Shown: positions 44,876-54,419 of the stretch, piece by piece
Layout: each line of letters starts with the position of its first letter
How positions within the stretch are numbered: position 1 is the first letter of the stretch
Assembly (NCBI RefSeq): GCF_004364975.1
Contig: NZ_SOBW01000008.1
Coordinates: forward strand, 248,001-312,000
Reading direction: 5' to 3'
Source: Gelidibacter sediminis
GTDB taxonomy: Bacteria > Bacteroidota > Bacteroidia > Flavobacteriales > Flavobacteriaceae
DNA: 64,000 nt
Program-made: the position numbers and the translations under genes
Notes under the pieces: generated by a model
Databases searched by the model: none
Seen by the model: the letters and a program-made list of their open reading frames with translations, nothing else
What the model was told of the DNA's origin: nothing

Positions 44876-45482
44876 ACTCACTAATCTTTGCTTTGGAATT
44901 TCGCCTTTCAATAAGATCCATGATTTCTTCGGGAGATAAATAATATTTTTTGATTCTCAATTTGTAAGCGTCATGAATCTCGGCATTATTGAGTATAAAA
45001 TCTTTAGTCTTAAGAATATAATCTTCCATATTATGTTGAACCGCATAGGTGTCAGCGGCACGTTCAGCTTCTACAATATGAGTGTCAGATAAGAGGTATT
45101 TAATGCCAAACCATATTAAGTTTAACTTACTTCTATTTGTGTAATCCATGATATGTCCTAACTCATGACCTATCCAACCAATCAATATATCGGACGGGAT
45201 GTGAGTTGTTAAAAATTGTTTATCCGCAATTTTAAATGACTCACTAATCAGGATAACGTAGCTTCTATGCTGCCTACTTCTAAAAAAACTACCAAACGTA
45301 GGTCTAGCTTGCATAGTCGATTTTTTGATGTGGGGCTTAAATCGAAATTCAATGGGAGTCTCTTTGAGCTCCGGATAAAATTCAAGAGCTTTATTAATTT
45401 CTTTAGCGATGGAATTGGGGATAATATGCTGTGCGTTCATTGCCGTGTTTAGACTTATAAATAAATAGATTAGGTATTTCAT
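44862..45482 (-). CDS. Secreted zinc metalloprotease-like protein (HELGH)
   Basis: 206 residues with a signal peptide (ends MNAQ). The zinc motif HELGH (in GWIGHELGHIMDY) is followed 40 residues later by the third-ligand candidate VEAERAADTYAVQ, as in M48-like gluzincins. Likely periplasmic or secreted; substrates unknown. The ~115-residue part before the motif resembles no family I know. Confidence 0.83.
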   Translation of the reverse strand: MKYLIYLFISLNTAMNAQHIIPNSIAKEINKALEFYPELKETPIEFRFKPHIKKSTMQARPTFGSFFRSRQHRSYVILISESFKIADKQFLTTHIPSDILIGWIGHELGHIMDYTNRSKLNLIWFGIKYLLSDTHIVEAERAADTYAVQHNMEDYILKTKDFILNNAEIHDAYKLRIKKYYLSPEEIMDLIERRNSKAKISESIVD

Positions 45483-45671
45483 AGTGTAGCATCTTCAAAA
45501 TACATCTATTTTAAAGAATGAGGGGCAGGTTTTAAATTTATTTAACGAAATAGGAATTCCGTTAAAGTATGTGTCTTTAGAGACAAACAAGTGTTAATAA
45601 TTATGATACTTTTGAACATCAAAAAAATGACTCTCAGTCCCCACTGATTATCTTTTTTTGCCCCCTACATT

Positions 45672-45708
45672 AAAAAAAACGGTTATATACCGTTTTTTTT
45701 TTTTTTAT
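45672..45708. terminator. Terminator behind the kinase-like gene
   Basis: Stem AAAACGGT/ACCGTTTT with flanking A and T runs. On the minus strand it lies 20-55 bp after the stop at 45729 and ends in TTTTTTTT, so it mainly serves that gene; it can also act on the plus strand. Confidence 0.85.
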
Positions 45709-45728
45709 TATTTTATTTTTAAGGCTAT

Positions 45729-47000
45729 TTAATAGCATTCGAAACATTTTAAATAATGCCCATTAAATTCAACATTTTCTGAGCCTTTTAGAATTTTTGT
45801 TGGGTATTCTTTATCATTCAAAACCCGCTTAAATTCTTCTGCATATTTTAGGAGTTGATCTCTCCTGCTTTTTAACTTTTTTTCAATGTCTTTACCATCC
45901 AACTCATATATTTGTGAGGGCCATTGGCGCATCGCTTTTTTAATCACTTTGTCAGTCAATAGTTGTTGTAAAGCTTTGGCCTCTTCCATAAAAACATGTT
46001 TTGGAGTGCTCTTCAGAAAGTATATATCAAAGTCATGAATTAATCCTGGCATGTAGTCAATATCGGCTTGAAAAGGTCGCATTTCTGGTGTCACATTTTT
46101 ACTTGCAATAATATTAGGAATAAGTCCGCTGATGCTAAAAAAAGCATTATCTCTATCTGCCGGTAACGGAATGGCAATTTGCCTACCATCTTGCTCCTTA
46201 ATGATCCAGCCCCATTGTTTGGCATGTCTATCCCAATCGCCAATAACCAAATCAAATAGTCGTGCTCTTACCAGTGCACGCTCATCTATTTTAAGGGACT
46301 CCCCAAGCTCTAATTTTAATTCCTGCAAATCGTCAGTTTCTATGATTTTACTGACGTTATCCTCTGATGTCCAGTTAGCATCACTTTCTGTCTCATGTTC
46401 AAATAGAAAAAGTTTATTTCCATAATTTTCGTTAAATTCTTGTAGCGCATCCTGCTTTGGTATGAAATAGATTTTTGGCTGTGTGTGGTGTATATGCACA
46501 GCATCGGCCAAAACAGCAACAACTGTAGCCGCATAAGGATGTTGTGCTGAAATACCATCTACAATAATATTTTCAAGCCCCAATGTTTTTGCAAATTCTG
46601 GAACTAATGGATCCGGATTTTTATTGATGCTTCTCAGCGTGTATTTATTGCCTATGCTATCTTCAAGTTTTAAGGATTTGGTTTGGTTGCCCCCACCTTC
46701 CTTTACTACAGTAAGTCCGCCTAGAAGAGTGTCTAAAAATGCAATTTTCACTTGTATTGGTGTGGACCATGCTTTGCGATAGTGTTCGCCTTGCATCATT
46801 TTTTTGAGATCATTGGCTTGGTATAATGTGCTGGCCGCTATGGTGAGCGAATCATAATCTTTAAAATTGATTTCCTCAATATTATCAGGACCAACAATGG
46901 CCGAAGTTTTATATTCGTCTGGCGTGCTATTTAGGGATATATATAGTAAAATGATAAAAAGAATAAGGACGGCGCCTATTATTAATATTACTTTTTTCAT
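45729..47000 (-). CDS. Membrane-anchored protein with FAM20/HipA-like kinase signature
   Basis: 423 residues: one N-terminal membrane helix (residues ~4-22) and a large extracytoplasmic domain. A Gly-rich loop (EGGGNQTKSLKL, ~101-112), a strand with Arg (YTLRSI, ~120-125), then VIGDWDRHAKQWGW (~252-265) and ADRDNAFF (281-288). The I-G-[DN]-x-D-R-H followed ~22 residues later by D-R-D/D-N-x-x-F recalls catalytic and metal-binding Asp residues in FAM20C- and HipA-type kinases. The same domain occurs in larger Bacteroidota outer membrane proteins beside phosphoesterase domains, as I recall. Family function is unproven; kinase activity is inference. Confidence 0.75.
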   Translation of the reverse strand: MKKVILIIGAVLILFIILLYISLNSTPDEYKTSAIVGPDNIEEINFKDYDSLTIAASTLYQANDLKKMMQGEHYRKAWSTPIQVKIAFLDTLLGGLTVVKEGGGNQTKSLKLEDSIGNKYTLRSINKNPDPLVPEFAKTLGLENIIVDGISAQHPYAATVVAVLADAVHIHHTQPKIYFIPKQDALQEFNENYGNKLFLFEHETESDANWTSEDNVSKIIETDDLQELKLELGESLKIDERALVRARLFDLVIGDWDRHAKQWGWIIKEQDGRQIAIPLPADRDNAFFSISGLIPNIIASKNVTPEMRPFQADIDYMPGLIHDFDIYFLKSTPKHVFMEEAKALQQLLTDKVIKKAMRQWPSQIYELDGKDIEKKLKSRRDQLLKYAEEFKRVLNDKEYPTKILKGSENVEFNGHYLKCFECY

Positions 47001-47055
47001 AAAAATTTTGTTTGTTAATTTTGATAAGGTGTAATCTAAAGCATCCTTTTAGACC

Positions 47056-47634
47056 TTACTGAAAAACTGGTTCATTGTCTTTGCGCCACTTAATATTGCA
47101 GCCTAAACTAGGTTTTTGATGTTTTGGCGATTTTTGATCTGCCAAAAGTGCCTCAATTGCATTAATCATATCTTCTCCAGAAACTGGGATGCCATTGCCA
47201 GGTCGAGAATTGTCTAATTGTCCTCTATAAAACAACTCTAAATCCGCGTTAAATAGATAAAAATCTGGCGTACAAGCTGCTTTATAGGCTTTGGCAACGC
47301 TTTGGGTCTGATCATATAAATAAGGAAAAATAAATCCTTCATTAATGGCATTTTCCTTCATTAATTCCGGACTATCCTCAAGGTAATTAACAACATCATT
47401 ACTAGAGATAGCTATAAATTCTATGCCTTTAGACTTGTATTCCTTGGCAAGTTTTGCAAGTTGAGGGTTTACATGCTTTACAAAAGGACAATGATTGCAA
47501 ATAAACATTATAACTGTTCCTTTCAACCCTTTACAAGATTCTAAGGAAACGTGATTGCCACTTACAGTGTCCAATAAATTGAATGCAGGAGCTGAGGTAC
47601 CTAATGACAGCATATTTGAGGGCGTTCGGGCCAT
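47056..47634 (-). CDS. Thioredoxin-fold peroxiredoxin-like protein (AhpC/TSA family)
   Basis: 192 residues. After APAFNLLDTVSG and TVIMFICNHCPFVKHVNPQL the fold runs on to TPDFYLFNADLELFYRGQLDNSRPG. The C-x-x-C-P segment (CNHCPF) takes the place of the peroxiredoxin motif. Typical of the thioredoxin family proteins of Bacteroidota that follow this pattern; no signal peptide. Likely a disulfide-exchange enzyme; partner unknown. Confidence 0.88.
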   Translation of the reverse strand: MARTPSNMLSLGTSAPAFNLLDTVSGNHVSLESCKGLKGTVIMFICNHCPFVKHVNPQLAKLAKEYKSKGIEFIAISSNDVVNYLEDSPELMKENAINEGFIFPYLYDQTQSVAKAYKAACTPDFYLFNADLELFYRGQLDNSRPGNGIPVSGEDMINAIEALLADQKSPKHQKPSLGCNIKWRKDNEPVFQ

Positions 47635-47677
47635 AGATTTATTTTATTATCTTGTAATTTATTAGAATTTTTTTAGA

Positions 47678-48013
47678 ATGGAAAAGATAATAACTTTTGA
47701 GGAGTTCACCAAAGTTGATTTGCGCATTGGAACTATTATTGAGGTACATGAATTTCCGGAAGCACGTCAACCTGCATATCAACTGCTTATTGATTTTGGA
47801 GACCTCGGAATTAAAAAGTCTTCAGCTCAAATCACCACCATTTATTCTAAGGATGATCTCCTTAATAAACAGATAGTTGCGGTAGTTAATTTTCCGAAAA
47901 AACAAATTGCCAACTTTATGAGTGAATGTTTAGTGGTTGGGGCTATTAATAAGAAGGATGTGTTTTTGTTACATCCAGAAAAACGGGTCAACAATGGGTC
48001 GGCGGTTAGCTAA
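47678..48013 (+). CDS. csaA: CsaA-type tRNA-binding protein
   Basis: 111 residues covering one OB-fold tRNA-binding domain (FTKVDLRIGTIIEVHEFPEARQPAYQLLIDFGD ... VVNFPKKQIANFMSECLVVGA), the normal size of CsaA. In Bacillus it has a chaperone and export-related role; in others the domain binds tRNA. Divergent from the thioredoxin-fold gene with 43 bp between starts. Confidence 0.95.
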   Translation: MEKIITFEEFTKVDLRIGTIIEVHEFPEARQPAYQLLIDFGDLGIKKSSAQITTIYSKDDLLNKQIVAVVNFPKKQIANFMSECLVVGAINKKDVFLLHPEKRVNNGSAVS

Positions 48014-48052
48014 AGTCATTTGTTGATATACACATATGTATGAACAATATAA

Positions 48053-48094
48053 AAATTACGCGGTTTATATGTATTTGTGTTAACCGCGTAATTT
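48053..48094. terminator. Long perfect inverted repeat between convergent genes
   Basis: 13-bp arms AAATTACGCGGTT and AACCGCGTAATTT with a 16-base loop, between csaA and the M14 peptidase gene. Likely a bidirectional terminator, although the T run is short. Confidence 0.6.
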
Positions 48095-48125
48095 ATGGTT
48101 TGAATACTACTTCAATTATTAAACA

Positions 48126-50633
48126 TCAAAGTTCTTCTCTAAAAAAGATAGCGTTCATCATCAATTTATTAGTTCCAAACCAAAATGCTCTAAAATTAGT
48201 ATTATCTGTAAATGCCACTACTTTTCCACGTTTTAAACGCTGCATCTGATAAGGTACACTCAGCGCCAAGCTGTCTAAATTTGGTTTGGATACGTAGCCA
48301 CTCAATAGTGGGTTTTTTGTATATTGGATAGGGTTATTATAGCTCTGTTTATCAGGATTTACGAATATTGTAGAACCTCTGAATAGTGGTAATTTATTAT
48401 TTTTAAATCCAAAATTAATAGGGTGTGAGCGGTCTAGTTTCGCTTCAAATATTGCCCCTCCAATTACTTGGGCGCCGTTATAATCACTTCGGTCTTCAAA
48501 AGTTACATTTTTAGCAACGCGCTCCATTTTTTTGAAGTCTAATTTGATGAGTTTGTTCGTATCTAGCCAACGTACAGCGTTTTCAAACCCGATAAGTGTA
48601 CCTCCATTTTCAACCCATAACGTCAATTTTTCAGCCGCACTCTTGCTGAGGTTGGCACTAGGTAGAATGATGGTATTATAGCGACTTAGATCTGCTCGGT
48701 CTAATTGGTCAGTATCTAGCCTTGTTAAGCTCATGTCATAGCGTTGGTCCAATAAATGCCAGATTTCGCCAGCATCGTAAGGCGACACACCCGAGCCAAC
48801 AATCATGGCAACTTTAGGAGGTGTTAGCGATTTAAAATGATTGCTACCCAAATCAATTCCTTGAGTTAAGCCAGTTGCTACAGCATCTATTTCTACATGT
48901 GCATCTTGAGCCAAACCATTTAAAAACGCATAGAGTTCTTCAGGGTTTTTTGTTTGATTTTGAACAGGTATCATAATAGTGCCATAGTCATATGTCTTGC
49001 CATTTGTGCTAAATTGTTTCATGCCAACCTTAACACGAAGGTCACTTTTTAAGATCTGATTTAATACCTTAGGGGTGTAATACTCATGCCATTCCATGAC
49101 ATAGGCATAATTGCTTTTTCCGGAAACACGCCCTGGTTTCCGCTTTAGATTGGTTATTTTTTCACCTAAATTTGAAGATGACACTCCTTCAGCATAATCT
49201 AAATTGAATGCCAAGGGTAATGTCCACGCGGAAACGTCATAAAACAAACTATCTTCAAAGGTTGTTCGTTTTTCAAACATTGCAGTAATGAGTCGTGTAT
49301 TCTTTTGATCAGTAGGAATAACGTAGCTATATCCTCGTTTAAATGCTTTGCCGTCAATAATGGCATCTTCTTTCAGTTCATAAATGCTGATTTGATGTCT
49401 TCTTAGTATTTCTGCTAATTCAAATGCTTTAGCAGCATCTTTTTCATCACCAAAGACAATATTTTTACCCTTTAATTTTTTGGCTTCTGAACGGGCATTT
49501 TTGAAAAAATCATGTTGGTACTTTAAAATGTCTTCGCGCATATGCACTGCTGCTTCCAAGGTAGAAAGTGCCGCTGTAAACTGATTTCTTATTGTGAAGG
49601 GAAAGGTTAGGAGTCCGTTGTCGCTTTCCTGAACATGACCTCGGGAGCTGGCTTGCTCAAAAAGAATACCAATACCACCATTGATATCAGGAAATGTAGA
49701 ACCTTTACCATAGTAAAAATCGTCAAAACTTTCTTCTGTATAGTAGAAAGAGCCAATTTTATCTAAAGCTCGGGCATGAAAGTCTCCAATTTTGCTGGTC
49801 AATTCCTGATTTAATCTTGGGGTTAGTGGATGGGTTCTGCTTGGTATTCCTGGCTGAAAGAAGAAGGAAGAATTGGTGCTCATTTCATGATGATCAGTAA
49901 GAATGTTTGGCAACCACTTATGGAAAGTTTCCAATCTTACCTTTGATTCTGGCAACTGCACAGGTAACCAGTCTCTATTCATATCAAACCAATAGTGGTT
50001 GGTTCTGCCTCCAGGCCAAACTTCTGAAAATTCACGATCGTTAGGATCCGAAATTAAATTTTTGCTTCTGTTAGAATTTGCCCAATAAGCAAAGCGCTGT
50101 AACCCATCTGGGTTAAACGAAGGATCAAATAGCACCACCATGTTTTTTAACATCTCTTTAACTTCGTTGCTTTCTGCCGCTGCAAGGTAGTAGGCTACCA
50201 ATAATGCCGCATTAGACCCGCTAGGTTCATTGCCATGAATTGAAAATCCTTGGTTTACCACAATAGGCATTGTGCTTATATTGACCGCGGTATGGTCTTC
50301 AGTGGCTGCAATATGTTGTGACCGAATGACGTCAATATTTTGATGGTTTTGAGGAGATGTAATGGTAAGAAGAATTAAAGGTCGACCCTCAAAAGTTGTG
50401 CCTCTAGTATCTAAAGTGATTCTATCAGAACTTTTTGCCAAGGCTTTCAAATATTCCACCAATTTGTCATGGGTAACGTGCCATTCCCCTACCTCATGCC
50501 CTATAACAGATTGGGGTGTGGGAATAGCTTGGTTATATGTTGTGTTTTGCGGTAAATAATAGGATAGATCTGTCTGTTTTTGCCCGAAAATGACCCACGA
50601 CGATAAGAGAAATAGAGTGTAAAAAAATTTCAT
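48126..50633 (-). CDS. M14 family zinc carboxypeptidase, secreted
   Basis: 835 residues with a signal peptide (ends VIFGQ). The M14 domain covers ~60-380: QGFSIHGNEPSGSNA (zinc His and Glu), NPDGLQRFAYW, MNRDWLPVQLPES, LTDHHEMSTNSSFFF (zinc His), FDDFYYGKGST and GILFEQAS (catalytic Glu). The ~450-residue C-terminal part includes a GATase1-like segment (PYDAGEIWHLLDQRYDMSLTRLD ... LPSANLSKSAAEKL). Digests peptides outside the cytoplasm. Typical architecture for Bacteroidota. Confidence 0.94.
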   Translation of the reverse strand: MKFFYTLFLLSSWVIFGQKQTDLSYYLPQNTTYNQAIPTPQSVIGHEVGEWHVTHDKLVEYLKALAKSSDRITLDTRGTTFEGRPLILLTITSPQNHQNIDVIRSQHIAATEDHTAVNISTMPIVVNQGFSIHGNEPSGSNAALLVAYYLAAAESNEVKEMLKNMVVLFDPSFNPDGLQRFAYWANSNRSKNLISDPNDREFSEVWPGGRTNHYWFDMNRDWLPVQLPESKVRLETFHKWLPNILTDHHEMSTNSSFFFQPGIPSRTHPLTPRLNQELTSKIGDFHARALDKIGSFYYTEESFDDFYYGKGSTFPDINGGIGILFEQASSRGHVQESDNGLLTFPFTIRNQFTAALSTLEAAVHMREDILKYQHDFFKNARSEAKKLKGKNIVFGDEKDAAKAFELAEILRRHQISIYELKEDAIIDGKAFKRGYSYVIPTDQKNTRLITAMFEKRTTFEDSLFYDVSAWTLPLAFNLDYAEGVSSSNLGEKITNLKRKPGRVSGKSNYAYVMEWHEYYTPKVLNQILKSDLRVKVGMKQFSTNGKTYDYGTIMIPVQNQTKNPEELYAFLNGLAQDAHVEIDAVATGLTQGIDLGSNHFKSLTPPKVAMIVGSGVSPYDAGEIWHLLDQRYDMSLTRLDTDQLDRADLSRYNTIILPSANLSKSAAEKLTLWVENGGTLIGFENAVRWLDTNKLIKLDFKKMERVAKNVTFEDRSDYNGAQVIGGAIFEAKLDRSHPINFGFKNNKLPLFRGSTIFVNPDKQSYNNPIQYTKNPLLSGYVSKPNLDSLALSVPYQMQRLKRGKVVAFTDNTNFRAFWFGTNKLMMNAIFFREEL

Positions 50634-50697
50634 GATTAAAATAAATATAAAGAAGCGTTAATATGGTGTTTTTGAACGGATAGGGAAGCTGGCTATA

Positions 50698-50728
50698 AAA
50701 AAACCGCCATGTCATATAGCGGTTTTTT
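50698..50728 (-). terminator. Rho-independent terminator of the DUF3276 gene
   Basis: Stem AAAAAACCGC/GCGGTTTTTT with an 11-base loop, on the minus strand 27 bp after the DUF3276 stop. Confidence 0.85.
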
Positions 50729-50754
50729 GTAATGCTGAGTACGTTGTTTGGCGA

Positions 50755-51144
50755 TTAAATATCTTCAAATTTAATATCAGTAAAGCTTTCTGTAGATTTG
50801 ATAATCTCTGCGTTAGAAGAGCTTACTTCAGTGTCAAATTCATCTTTCTTGAAATCTTTTTGGTGACGCTCACTAATGACTTCATCACCTTTCTCATTAA
50901 TGACATAGTCTGTCATTTCTCTTAAAATCTCATTAAATTCACTAAAATCCTCCTTGTAAAGATATATTTTATGTTTTTTGTAGTGAAAAGATCCATCGTC
51001 ATTTGTGAATTTTTTACTCTCAGTAATAGTGAGGTAATAATCTCCAGCTTTTGTGGCCCTAACGTCAAAAAAATAGGTTCTTCTTCCTGCGCGCAATACT
51101 TTAGAGAATATTTCCTCTTTCTCCATCATTCCGTGATCACTCAT
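50755..51144 (-). CDS. DUF3276 (PUR-alpha-like) nucleic acid-binding protein
   Basis: 129 residues. The PUR core is MEKEEIFSKVLRAGRRTYFFDVRATKAGDYYLTITESKK plus HKIYLYKEDFSEFNEILREMTDYV, one beta-beta-beta-beta-alpha unit as in the bacterial PUR domain proteins that bind single-stranded DNA or RNA. The last ~45 residues are acidic and probably disordered. Widely conserved in Bacteroidota. Monocistronic with a terminator. Confidence 0.93.
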   Translation of the reverse strand: MSDHGMMEKEEIFSKVLRAGRRTYFFDVRATKAGDYYLTITESKKFTNDDGSFHYKKHKIYLYKEDFSEFNEILREMTDYVINEKGDEVISERHQKDFKKDEFDTEVSSSNAEIIKSTESFTDIKFEDI

Positions 51145-51375
51145 AGATTTTTATTTTAATTAGTAACAGTTTACGTACCAAAAATCTAAAAAAAAACTAT
51201 AGTAACCAACAATTTCTGATATTTCTTTTAAGGAAATTTTAAGAATGTATTTCTCCACCATTAGCGGTGGTTATAATGGAATTATTCCTTTTTATTGAGC
51301 CTGGAAACCTTATTGGTTCTTAAAATTTAATATGTAGATCTTCCTTACGTGCGTTTGGGCGTTGCGCTGAAACTT

Positions 51376-53130
51376 TTAGTTGTTTTCTGTCAATTGTTTA
51401 AGATATAATTCTCTATAATAGCCATCCACATCTATAAGTGTATCATGAGAGCCTGATTGAATCATCTTACCATCTTCTAACACAATGATGTTATCTGCAC
51501 TCTTAGCTGAAGAGACTCTATGGCTTACAATAATAGTAGTCTTATCTCTTGTAATGGCCCTCAGGTTATTCAGGATTTTCTCTTCAGTTTCGGTATCTAC
51601 GGCCGACAAACAATCATCAAATAATAAAATTTGAGGTGCCTTAATGATGGCTCGGGCAATGGAAACCCTTTGTTTCTGTCCACCAGACAGGGTTATGCCA
51701 CGTTCACCCAAAACAGTGTCATAACCTTTAGAAAATCCTTTAATGTTTTTGTGTACGTCTGCATTTTTTGCCGCATTGATAACTTCTTCTTCGGTTGCAT
51801 CTTCCTTGCCAAACATGATGTTATTTCTAATACTATCCGAAAACAAAAAGGCTTCTTGTGGTACGTATCCAAGATTGTTTCTCAAACTATTTAAGTTCAG
51901 GTTTTGAATAGGGGTACCATCTATTTTAATCTCGCCCGAGCTAACATCATACAACCGACCAATAAGATCTAACACCGTTGATTTTCCTGAACCTGTTTTG
52001 CCAATAATGGCCATGGTGTCGCCTTTTTTAAGCTTGAAACTCACTTTGTTTAAAGCTTGGATGTTGGTGTCTGGATAGGTAAATGAGACGTTGTCAAATT
52101 CGATAGCTCCTTCTATATGGGAAGGCTCCGGATTGGTATTTTTAATAGTAGGTTCCTGTTTTAAAAATTCATTGATGCGCTTTTGGGATGCTTCAGCTTG
52201 TTGTACTACAGATGTCACCCAGCCAACGGTTGCTACGGGCCATGTGAGTAAGTTGACATAAATGATAAACTTGGCTATAACCCCTAAACTTTCAATTTCT
52301 CCATCTATATATTGTTTTCCGCCAATATAGATTACAATAATATTACTGAGACCGATTAAGAAAATCATTAGCGGAAAGAATAATGCTTGAATCCTGGCGA
52401 GGTCAATATTTTTTTCTCTGCTTTCTGCAGAGAGTTTGTAAAATTCAGCATTAGTGCTGGCTTCCAAACCATAAGACTTTATAACACTGACACCACTAAA
52501 GGTTTCTTGAGAAAAAGTTGAGAGTTTCGATAACCATTGCTGTACAATTGTACTTCGTTTATGAATGGATTTACTTAAAATATAAATAAAGTAAGACAGT
52601 ATAGGTAGCGGAATAACAGTGTATAAAGTTAAGGTGGGCGCTGAATTGAACATTAATATAAGGGCAATAACAAATAATGTTACCGTGTTAATACTATACA
52701 TAAGGGCAGGGCCTGCGTATTCCCTTACTTTACCCACGTCTTCACTAATTCTGTTCATTAAATCTCCGGTGCGGTTAGATTTGTAAAAATCAAGAGACAG
52801 GCGTTGGTATTGTTGATAGACTTCGTTTTTTAGGTCGTACTCAATCTTCCGAGATACATATATTATAGTTTGCCGCATCAAAAATGTGAATATACCGCCG
52901 ATAATTGCAGCGCCAACGATATAAAGAATATTGATGAGTAATTCGGTTTTTACGGTCGCAACATCAGTGGTGATTCCCTTTCTATAATTATCAATGACGT
53001 CTACAGAATTTCCTACCAATTCTGGGGTGAAAAGTAAAAAAATTCTTGCAATAATTGTGATTAAAATACCTGCAAGTAATTTATATCTGTATTTGTAAAA
53101 GTATTTATTGACGTGTTGTAATTCTCTCAT
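51376..53130 (-). CDS. ABC exporter half-transporter with a degenerate catalytic site
   Basis: 584 residues. Six-helix exporter domain (~1-310) and ATPase domain with Walker A GKTGSGKST, Q-loop VPQEAFLF, signature LSGGQKQRV and Walker B ILLFDDCLSAVD. In the Walker B the usual catalytic Glu after the Asp is replaced by Asp (D-D instead of D-E), as in the impaired subunit of heterodimeric exporters of the MdlA or BmrC type. No partner gene is adjacent. Substrate unknown. Confidence 0.92.
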   Translation of the reverse strand: MRELQHVNKYFYKYRYKLLAGILITIIARIFLLFTPELVGNSVDVIDNYRKGITTDVATVKTELLINILYIVGAAIIGGIFTFLMRQTIIYVSRKIEYDLKNEVYQQYQRLSLDFYKSNRTGDLMNRISEDVGKVREYAGPALMYSINTVTLFVIALILMFNSAPTLTLYTVIPLPILSYFIYILSKSIHKRSTIVQQWLSKLSTFSQETFSGVSVIKSYGLEASTNAEFYKLSAESREKNIDLARIQALFFPLMIFLIGLSNIIVIYIGGKQYIDGEIESLGVIAKFIIYVNLLTWPVATVGWVTSVVQQAEASQKRINEFLKQEPTIKNTNPEPSHIEGAIEFDNVSFTYPDTNIQALNKVSFKLKKGDTMAIIGKTGSGKSTVLDLIGRLYDVSSGEIKIDGTPIQNLNLNSLRNNLGYVPQEAFLFSDSIRNNIMFGKEDATEEEVINAAKNADVHKNIKGFSKGYDTVLGERGITLSGGQKQRVSIARAIIKAPQILLFDDCLSAVDTETEEKILNNLRAITRDKTTIIVSHRVSSAKSADNIIVLEDGKMIQSGSHDTLIDVDGYYRELYLKQLTENN

Positions 53131-53263
53131 TGATAAATCTAAACCGTTTGAAATTGATGATTTGATAATTTAGCAGCTATAATTTTGCTAGAACTCCAAT
53201 ATTCATTTATTTTTGGGCCTAATATTTAGATAATCTAAAAAAGGCTGAATTAATTATAAGTAT

Positions 53264-54364
53264 ATGAATTCAAAAGTTATAAGTGCTAAGGAACTTGCAA
53301 AGGCAGACCCTGTCTTTGGACAACTTTCTTTTGATGATCACGAACAAATTGTGTTTTGCAATGACAAAGATACTGGTTTAAAAGCAATAATTGGTATCCA
53401 TAATACGGTTTTAGGCCCAGCATTAGGCGGAACGAGGATGTGGAATTACGCTAATGAATGGGAAGCATTAAATGATGTTTTAAGACTCTCTCGAGGTATG
53501 ACCTTTAAATCGGCAATCACGGGTTTAAATTTAGGAGGTGGTAAAGCAGTAATCATCGGCGATGCCAAAACCCAAAAAACGCCTGAATTAATGCGTAAAT
53601 TTGGTGAGTTTGTACATTCCCTGAGCGGTAAGTATATTACTGCAGAAGATGTGGGGATGACTACTGAAGATATGGATACTGTAAGAGAAGTTACACCTTA
53701 TGTTACGGGGATTTCTGAAAGTAAAGGAGGGGCGGGTAACCCTTCTCCAATTACTGCTTTTGGCGTTTTTATGGGCATGAAGGCTGCAGCAAAATATCAA
53801 TTTGGATCTAATGTTTTAGAAGATAAGTCTGTATTTGTTCAAGGTATAGGGAATGTAGGAGAGGCTCTAGTAGAACATTTAGTTAATGAAGGAGCCAAGG
53901 TAACTATTGCAGATCTTAGTGAAGAACGCTTGGAAAGCGTTAGCAATAAATATGGTGTAGCTATCTATAAAGGTAAAGACATTTATAGTGAGGCTATGGA
54001 CATCTACGCGCCTTGCGCATTGGGGGCTACAATTAATGATGAAACCATAAATAAGATTAAAGCTAAGGTAATTGCTGGAGCGGCAAATAACCAATTGGCC
54101 GAAGATAGACACGGTGTAATGTTGCAAGAACGAGGTATTGTGTATGCACCTGACTTCTTGATCAACGCTGGCGGAATTATTAACGTCTATGCTGAGCTAG
54201 AAAATTATGGGCGTGAGGAAATTATTCGGAGAACAGAAAACATTTACAATACTACTTTAGAAATACTAGAGCGGGCCGCAACTAATGGGGTTACACCCAA
54301 TGTTGCAGCGTTAAATACTGCACAAGAACGAATTGCAAAACGAAAAGCCGAAGATTCAAAATAA
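53264..54364 (+). CDS. Glu/Leu/Phe/Val dehydrogenase, leucine dehydrogenase type
   Basis: 366 residues, the size of leucine/phenylalanine dehydrogenases. Substrate-binding GTRMWNYANEWEALNDVLRLSRGMTFKSAITGLNLGGGKAVI carries the catalytic Lys in GGGKAV, a second Asp follows in TAEDVGM, and the NAD-binding site is VQGIGNVGEALVEHLVNEGAKV. It converts branched-chain amino acids reversibly into keto acids. HMG-CoA lyase at 60.5 kb could serve leucine breakdown as well, but the genes are not together. Confidence 0.94.
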   Translation: MNSKVISAKELAKADPVFGQLSFDDHEQIVFCNDKDTGLKAIIGIHNTVLGPALGGTRMWNYANEWEALNDVLRLSRGMTFKSAITGLNLGGGKAVIIGDAKTQKTPELMRKFGEFVHSLSGKYITAEDVGMTTEDMDTVREVTPYVTGISESKGGAGNPSPITAFGVFMGMKAAAKYQFGSNVLEDKSVFVQGIGNVGEALVEHLVNEGAKVTIADLSEERLESVSNKYGVAIYKGKDIYSEAMDIYAPCALGATINDETINKIKAKVIAGAANNQLAEDRHGVMLQERGIVYAPDFLINAGGIINVYAELENYGREEIIRRTENIYNTTLEILERAATNGVTPNVAALNTAQERIAKRKAEDSK

Positions 54365-54409
54365 GGCGAATATATCTGCTGTTTTTGTTTTGAAGTTATA
54401 AATTAATAC

Positions 54410-54417
54410 TATTTTTG
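54410..54417 (+). promoter_or_regulatory. Candidate -7 element ahead of nusB (TATTTTTG)
   Basis: Matches TAnnTTTG; TTTG boxes lie 17 and 22 bp upstream (54389-54392 and 54384-54387). Transcription would begin near 54420, just at the start of a strong hairpin. Confidence 0.5.
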
Positions 54418-54419
54418 CA

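Noticed and set aside
48040-48249. 69-aa frame between csaA and the M14 gene
   Set aside because: Runs through the inverted repeat and the antisense of the M14 gene end; no coding character.
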